DNA from: Hemibagrus wyckioides
Lineage: Eukaryota > Chordata > Actinopteri > Siluriformes > Bagridae
Assembly (NCBI RefSeq): GCF_019097595.1
Contig: NC_080717.1
Location: 15,479,836-15,543,835 of the forward strand
Length of the DNA stretch: 64,000 bases
Direction: 5' to 3'
The position numbers were made by a program, and so were the translations under genes. This document shows positions 1-64,000 of the stretch, piece by piece (within the stretch, counting starts at the first letter, position 1; every line of letters begins with the position of its first letter). The notes below the pieces were generated by a model. That model saw nothing but the letters and a program-made list of their open reading frames with translations, was not told the DNA's origin and made no database searches.

Positions 1-23
1 TTTCTCACTCTAAATTCCTCTCT

Positions 24-29
<6 letters not shown>

Positions 30-74
<45 letters not shown>

Positions 75-76
75 CT
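30..76. repeat. (CT)n tract directly before the first visible atp11c exon
   Basis: About 22 CT units leading into the acceptor AG at 77-78 of exon 79-186. It serves as the polypyrimidine tract. Confidence 0.93.
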
Positions 77-78
77 AG

Positions 79-21038
<20,960 letters not shown>

Positions 21039-21546
21039 AGGGCGTGGAAAAGCCTGAAGGAAAGATCCGCAAGGCTGCCTGTCCTCCTGCCTGGTCAAAA
21101 ACGGACAAGAAAACGGGAGCAACCAAACGAAAATGAATCAAACCAACAAAGCCTTTCCATACCAGGCCTGGATCCAGCAGACTGACAGCCCTCTGGCTCT
21201 TATTTCACTTTGTTCCTTCTTCAGTCTTTTTCCATATGACTTCACATATGCACACTGTGTCGCTGGTCCTCACAGCATGTGCCACTTTTCGACCACCATG
21301 TTTCATGATCCATCCAACATTTCTTGCTCACCAGTGGGAACAGCTCTCACCAGTGCCACATTCCCTTATCATCCCAGTATCCCATCTTTCCTTCCAGGTT
21401 TCTGGTCTAGCTAATGTCTGACGTTTAAGATTGTGGGCTTTCTCGAAGATGCTGTATTGATGGCCCTGACCCTACTGGTTTACAAAGCTGCCTTTCAACA
21501 ACATGCTGTGTGTGAGTTAAGAGAGAGGTTGTGCATGTGTTTTCCT

Positions 21547-21584
<38 letters not shown>

Positions 21585-22745
21585 GTCAAGAGGCATATTC
21601 AAGTGTGGAAACTTTTCTTTAGTTCTCTGTCATATATTTGGGAGTAGATTATAGTTTCTAATGATGCAGGGATCACTTGAGACATCAGATTACGGATTAC
21701 TGATTGTTAATAAGTGGATGTGTATTTCCGTCACGTGTTTGCTGGAAACCAAAAAAAAAAAGTCTTCTGGAGTGCCTGCTCTCCATAGCCTGTCCTGCAT
21801 GTGTGATGATGTTTGTATGTGTGAGGTAACACATATTCAATCAGAGTGTGGAAAATAGTGCACAGTGTGTCTCTCTGTACTGGCCCACGCTCAGTTTTTC
21901 TCTTTATTGTTATTTTTGCCTTTAACACGAGCATAGCATTTGTCTTTGGCTCCTTGGTTCTGTCCTTTCCTTCTTTGCGCTTCTTCATACATTCCATTTC
22001 TATGTGCCATGGTTTCAATCACTTTCTCAATTCTTACGGAGTTTCCTTTTGGACTGTGTGAATCATTGACATATTTATTTACGTAGTTTTAGTCACAAAG
22101 GTTATATTTTTATGAGGTGTATCTTTTTATCATCAGGAACGGTAGGTTTAGCCTGTGTAATCCCACATGCTGGGTTAATTGGATGTTTGAGAGCAGGGAT
22201 AGCTGTTCGATCAGCGCTTCACACGTTACTGGCTCGGTTTAAAGTCGGAGTGGTGCACGAGGTCACATCTCAATACGCCCTTTAACGAAAGCTGAATGAT
22301 GTATTTATGTACTTGCTAGTAGCCCAAAGTGGGCATGAAGAACCAATTTTTGGCATGTTGTATTTTAAAAAAAATATCAAATTGGTCATGTTTCGAAATC
22401 ATTCAGATCTGGAAGGCAGCGTGCAGCTCAACCCGAATTTAAACCAGTTGTATGTGCATTACTGTGAGAGCAGTGGCGTGTGTTAGACCTCTGACTGTGT
22501 CATGATGCCAGGCATCTTAAGCCCAGATTTCAGTTAGCCTACGAGCACTTTCTAATTCTGTCATTAATTGCTATTTTGTGAAAAGAATATACGTAAAAGC
22601 TCTATACTGTATTTTTTATTTAATTTGTTTGATGATTTATTTGGTCTGGGTTACACAGCCATTTAGCAGCAACATTCTGAGATAGTCTTTATTAGTCTGA
22701 GTCACAGTGCATGTGTGTACAACGCACACATACACCAGGCCTGGA

Positions 22746-22781
<36 letters not shown>

Positions 22782-23172
22782 ATTGTGTGTGTGAGACTGT
22801 GTGTACTCGGAATGGGTGAACGGGACCTGCTTGCAATGTTTCAAATACCTTTAAGTTACATCAGAGATGCTATTTTCACAGCTTATAACTGTTTGATTGT
22901 CATACCTGCCTGAAAACAAGAAAAAAAAACATTGACTGTATTTTTAATGCACCCTTTTCCAAGCTGTTTTGTAAGAAAATGGGGGGAAATTTGTCCAAAA
23001 AAAAAAAGATTTAAGACTGAGGGTGAAAACTAAGTGTCAGGATGTGGTGCTGATTGGAGTCAGCACAAGCTACGGCAGCCATGTCCTCTATGTCAGGACC
23101 CTCAGGCTCTGACCCTCTGAGCTGAATGTACCTCTTTAACACCAGTCTGTTCCAAAAAAAAAATCTTTATAT

Positions 23173-23178
23173 AATAAA
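23173..23178 (+). terminator. poly(A) signal of atp11c
   Basis: Canonical AATAAA in an AT-rich stretch, followed within about 20-35 bases by a T/G-rich run (TCTTGTTGTCTGAG) typical of the downstream element. It is the last such signal before the intergenic repeats. Confidence 0.6.
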
Positions 23179-23310
23179 ACTGTTTTGAAATCAAAGATCT
23201 TGTTGTCTGAGTTGCTTTATTTATAAATGAATTAAATAGAATTATTCTAGCAAAAATCTCTTATTTTAATCAGTGGTTTTTAATTCAAATCAATTGCTTG
23301 TTTTGTTAAA

Positions 23311-23493
23311 CACTCTCCGCTGCAGCACGGGTTCCAGTCCCGGGCAGGGAACCAACCCAGCCAATGGAGGGGGGTTAATTTTCAGTGCCAGTCCCAAGCC
23401 TGGATAAAATGGGAGGGTTTCATCAGGAAATAGAAATAACGGAGTGGATGATCCATTGCGGCAACCCCAAACAGGGAGCAGCTGAAGGACATC
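23311..23493 (+). repeat. SINE-like element, copy 1, with RTE-like tail
   Basis: It shares a head (CACTCTC...GCTG), a central GGGCAGGGAACCAACCCAGCC and a tail with the block at 51889-52080. The tail (TGCGGCAACCCC...GGGAGCAGC) resembles the 3' end of the RTE-type LINE at 24930-25475. This is consistent with a short element mobilised by that LINE. It lies just beyond the atp11c transcript end. Confidence 0.6.
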
Positions 23494-24929
23494 CACAACT
23501 TGTTTTGTGAAAGCAATTTATTTAAATCCTGTGAGAGGCAGACTCTCTTATAAGGCAGGGCTTATAAAAATGTGACTGAGTTCAGCAGAAGCTTGGTGAC
23601 ACCTAAAGAGTGGATGAGTTTAGGCTAGTTTGGTATCAGTCCAAAATTTGGTACACCAATATAGATTTTCACCTGTATAAAACAATATCAAGCAGAAATT
23701 GAGGAAGAATTCATGTGCCAGTGGATACCAGCCCATACTCCCCCCTCCCCCCCCATAAGTCTCTTATTTTTGTCTAATGGTACAAGCAGAAGAAGAGACG
23801 GGGGAAATAATGATCTTATACAATTTGGAAACAGTACCTCTGGTGTCTTAGATTAGATTACTGATTTAGATCAGCAAACTGCATGGGATCAACAGTGAAA
23901 ATTGAAAAAAAGAAAAAAAAAAAGGCATAAAAAGGTTGCAAATGGCATGATGATGTGTGTAAATGAGTCCTGAGATTAAAGTCATTAAAGACAGTACAGT
24001 GCTGTGAAGGTGCAAAGTGGAATGGAGGTAGTGAATAGAAATCCCTGCTGAAATGAGTGGAAAACGAGCACAAGAGTCAAACTGAATATAAGGTAACATC
24101 CGTAAGAACTTTCAGTCATAGGAGAAAGTGGCATTCTTAGAATTTGTAGATGCTGGGAAAATGTTTTATTTAATCTGTGAAAAAGATAGAAATACAACAT
24201 CTGTGTATGGATCTTGAATCCATTTATTGCCAGCTTTATGCCATAGGAAAGCAAAGAGGAACAAGGGTTACATAAATTTTCCCCGTTTTCCAAACCACAC
24301 AGCAGCTATTACCTGCGGCAAACACATGCTTCCTCTGGGACAACTTTCTGAATGGCTTCTCATGTAGTGTCACAGGGCAAACTTGGAAAAAAGTGCCTTT
24401 CTTTTGCCCCTTTCTGCCCACATGAGCCATGATTGGCTTAGGTCGCTGTGATTGACAGGCAGAGGGAGAGAGTACACCATTCCTCCCACACAGACAGCAA
24501 GGACCAATTCTGCTCCTTTGGGCCCAGTCCACTATTAAGCTGTTCCTAAAGGAAGGTGAGTGCTTCTCTGTTGTGCCATTTTTAAGTCACAAAGGTTTAC
24601 CATTAACAGGAAGATGCAAACCAAAATGAACTATGGATTAACGCCAAATACGTAGTGTTTCCCTAACAATCATATTATCAATGGGCAAATTTAAGGGCGA
24701 TTTCAATGGCCACGCATGCATGGACCCAGCCATTGAGGCGATTGTGACCCTCACGCCAAGATAAGGTACATGGTTGTTTGCTACCCATTGGTAGAATTGG
24801 GAAAACTAGGAAGTGCAAGACCTCTGTAAGAATAATCTACAAATTCTAGCCAGATTCTTATTCCAGATAAAATTAGAAATGCATGAATTCTAAGATCTTT
24901 AATAAATATTTTGGGTATATAAAATTGCC

Positions 24930-25475
24930 AAGCAAAGAGGTAAAGAAGCGAGTGCAGGCAGGTTGGAATGGGTGGAGAAATGTGTCGGGAGTTCTGTGTG
25001 ATAGAAAAATATCGGCGAGAATCAAGGGGAAGGTGTACAAGACAGTGGTGAGACCAGCCATGCTGTATGGTTTAGAGACTGTCCCCGAGGAAGAGACAGG
25101 AGTCAGAGCTGGAGGTAGCAGAGCTGAAGATGTTGAGGTTCTCTTTGGGAGTGACAAGGTTGGACAGGATTAGGAGCAAATACATCAGAGGGACAGCTCA
25201 TGTTGGACGTTTGGGGGACAAAGTTAGGGAGGACAGATTAAGATGGTTTGGACATGTCCAGAGGAGGGAGAGTGAGTATATTGGTAGGAGAATGTTGGAC
25301 ATGGAGCTGACAGGAAGGAGGCAAAGAGGAAGGCCAAAGAGGAGGTATATGGATGGAATAAATGAGGATATGAAGCTAGTGGGTGTAAGTGTTGAGGATG
25401 CAGAAGATAGGGATAGGTGGAGAGAGATGATTCGCTGTGGCGACCCCTGAAGGGAAAAGCCGAAAGAAGAAAATT
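24930..25475 (+). mobile_element. 3' end of an RTE-type LINE (C-terminal reverse transcriptase region)
   Basis: The translated pieces KVYKTVVRPAMLYGLET and then, after a frameshift, DRLRWFGHVQRR, GRPKRRYMDGI and EDRDRWREMIRCGDP are typical of the C-terminal part of RTE/BovB-like reverse transcriptases. The element ends with GTGGCGACCCCTGAAGGGAA and an A-rich end. About 5' 80-90% of a full element is missing, and the frame is broken near 25120, so it is a dead 5'-truncated copy, as expected of target-primed insertion. Confidence 0.85.
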
Positions 25476-26759
25476 GCCAAGCAACAATTTAGTTTTATTG
25501 TTAAATATTATAAGGTAAGAGAGTAGAGAAGGCAAGGTAACTGATCAGACTCCTACATATTTGAAATAGTTCAGTTCAGTTTAATTCAGTATAGTGCTTT
25601 TAACAGATATTTTCCCAAAGCAGCTTCACAGATATTAAGATGAGAGTGGCTAGGGAAAAAATGGTTACCTATCCTCTTCTGGGTGGCATTATTCTTCAAC
25701 ATCTGTATACTACAGAGTCACTGAGTGCTAATTGTATTGAGAGGGTGATTAGGGAGAGCATCACTTTCTTTAGGTTACAGCAGCAATTCTTAAGTACAAG
25801 TCTACAGTATGCAGGAGTGAATATTCACTGAAGAAAGGGTGAGACACTAACATCAACTGTATTGGTGAAATCTTTAAGATGTTGAATCTCAAGGCTTCAT
25901 AAGGCAGGTCTGGAGGGTGAGAAGCCACAAGAGAAGAAGTGTGACAGGTTCAGACATCACAATCTCCTATACTAGAGTGGTTTAAAAGAGCAAATTGAGT
26001 CAAGGGTAGGATTCTGGCATCTATGACAGTATAACTAAAAGGGAGAGCCTAGTGCCAAATATTTTGAGTGGTAGTTCATTTCCATTCACGCTCTTTAGCT
26101 AAAATATTAATGGTGAGAAGGTGTGTATGCTTGTTTTTCCACTCATCTCTCTAGCACCTGGTCTCTGAAAGAGAGTAAACCTGTGCTTTTTATTTAGAAT
26201 ATTTCAAGATCCTACAGAAATAGCTGATCGTTATTCAGGGGTTAATCAGACTTGCTTTACTGATGGTGGGTGTATGATTATTATTTTTGCAATTGAATTG
26301 GTTCTGAGCACAGTTATATGCTCCATTATTAAAGGTGGGCAAGCTTATGTAACCAAGTTATAGTACGTTTATTCATTTTTTTCCAAAAAAAAAACCAACC
26401 TTTTTGTTTTATTCGTTGCTATGTAAGGTGGAAAATGATCTGACATTATTTGATTTGTTTTTTGATTAGAATTTTTATAGAGTTTTTTTTTTTTTTTTTA
26501 ATATATACAGATGTTCCACTGGCCCTCAGTGAGCAGCTGTCATAAGTATAAGTTACGGAAAATGATTTCCATAAAAGAGCAGGAACTGTAACTAATGTGG
26601 ATATCGGAAATTGCTGGAAATGAAACACCTATCTGCAATTGTTCTTTGACAATATGTTCTCTATGCCATGTTTGTTGATGTTTCCAGTACCACATTGCTC
26701 TGTTGTTTTCTGATACGGATAGTGAGTGCAAAGCACTCACAATTTTTTTCGCCCACATA
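25476..26759. other. intergenic DNA between atp11c and mcf2
   Basis: An inverted tail of the common fish repeat is at 25568-25640 (AAAGCAGCTTCACAG). The rest is AT-rich with no coding or RNA signature that I can support. Confidence 0.6.
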
Positions 26760-27386
26760 TTCATTCACTGTATGTGTGTGTAAGTGAGAGTACCAACACA
26801 CATAGTTTCCTGATGCCAGAGCTTCCACTGAGAACACACAGCAGCAGTGGAGAGCATCTGCCCCTCCTTCTGTGCCAGGCTGACCAATGAGGGGCTTGGA
26901 GAGTGCAGTACAGGGAGGAGCTTTGGAGCTGGAGTGTCAGCAGCCTCACACAGAGCTGCAGCACTGACGCACTCTCATCCACAGTGGTGTGTAGACAGAG
27001 GAAGAGAGCTGTTATGGAGTGCCACTTTATAGATAAGGGGATACAGTTTGGGACAGGATGATGTCCTTACATATAGCATTTCTCTACCGTACCGTATTTT
27101 TTCTGTGTATAGCCTGACACCTCTCCTGGTCCCAGCATTGTGTGTGCTTGGTGTTTTCCTAGACGACATCCTGAGCTGGAGAAGCTGGAATACACGCTGC
27201 ACTTCATTCAAAGTGACTATCAGGAGAGAAGCCCTGATCCAGCTGTGGGCTCGGTACTTTTCACTACTTTTAGGAACTGGTGGAAGGGGAGGATGTGAGG
27301 GCCTGGAAGGCCCGACGGTGTGGTTTTCCCCCCTGAAACGTGGCTAGGGAATGGGCCCAGGCTCTCCTCTCCAGCCTCAGAGAGAC
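26760..27386 (+). promoter_or_regulatory. probable promoter and 5' UTR of mcf2
   Basis: GC content rises relative to the flanks. A CCAAT box (GACCAATGAGG) is at 26882-26892, with several CAGCAG and GAGGAG motifs and a weak TATA-like ACTTTATAGAT near 27024. The region ends with CTCCAG and CCTCAG just upstream of the start codon, so an upstream non-coding exon spliced to about 27373 or 27379 is also possible. The transcription start cannot be fixed by eye. Confidence 0.4.
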
Positions 27387-63733
<36,347 letters not shown>

Positions 63734-63840
63734 ACTGTCTTTTGTTTCGGCATGTTCAGCCTCATGGCTATGTGAGATTTATCCAAGACACTTGTGGCAA
63801 TACTATTCTATACAAGGGTGGGTGCCCTGTAGCCAGAGTT

Positions 63841-63946
<106 letters not shown>

Positions 63947-64000
63947 TGGAGTATATATACTGGAGTCTGGAGAGAATAAGGGCATTGCGCTTATTTGAAG

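Noticed and set aside
23900..24540. - strand frames of 70-102 residues near the atp11c end
   Set aside because: No family resemblance or splice context; length is usual for chance frames in AT-rich DNA.

Overview
The window is vertebrate genomic DNA, almost certainly from a teleost fish. The evidence is intron-rich genes with GT-AG junctions, dense simple repeats, several Tc1/mariner-type transposons, an RTE-type LINE tail, and a gene order matching the ATP11C-MCF2 pair of human Xq27.1. All genes supported here are on the + strand. I see no prokaryotic genes, CRISPR array, rRNA or tRNA.

Bases 79-23200 hold atp11c, a P4-ATPase (phosphatidylserine flippase), without its first roughly 110 codons, which lie upstream. 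I placed 24 consecutive coding exons whose phases all agree (1003 codons). They are followed by alternative 3' ends at 16398-16487, 17788-17892 and 20988-21038, then a 3' UTR with a poly(A) signal at 23173. The protein resembles ATP11C, not ATP11A, in its N-domain, P-domain and membrane segments. The first alternative tail resembles the ATP11A C-terminus and the second the ATP11C C-terminus.

Bases 23200-26760 are intergenic and hold a SINE-like fragment, the 3' end of an RTE LINE and part of a common fish repeat. Bases 26760-63733 hold mcf2 (DBL), a Rho-family guanine nucleotide exchange factor. It has 29 phase-consistent coding exons (about 1083 or 1094 residues by alternative 3' ends) with the order Sec14, spectrin-like, DH, PH, SH3. 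Its introns carry most of the repeats: two defective copies of one Tc1-like transposon, a 1.9-kb GACA-rich array, a 2.6-kb array with a 40-bp unit, several inverted-repeat elements, and (ATCT)n, (CT)n, (AAATT)n and (TA)n tracts. Long reading frames inside those arrays are artefacts of low complexity.

The two genes act separately: ATP11C moves phosphatidylserine to the cytoplasmic leaflet of the plasma membrane, and MCF2 activates Rho GTPases at membranes. Their neighbourhood is old synteny, paralogous to ATP11A-MCF2L. I found no wholly new biological system. The strongest lead is the cluster of alternative C-terminal exons of atp11c, which seems to keep both paralogue-type tails in one gene.
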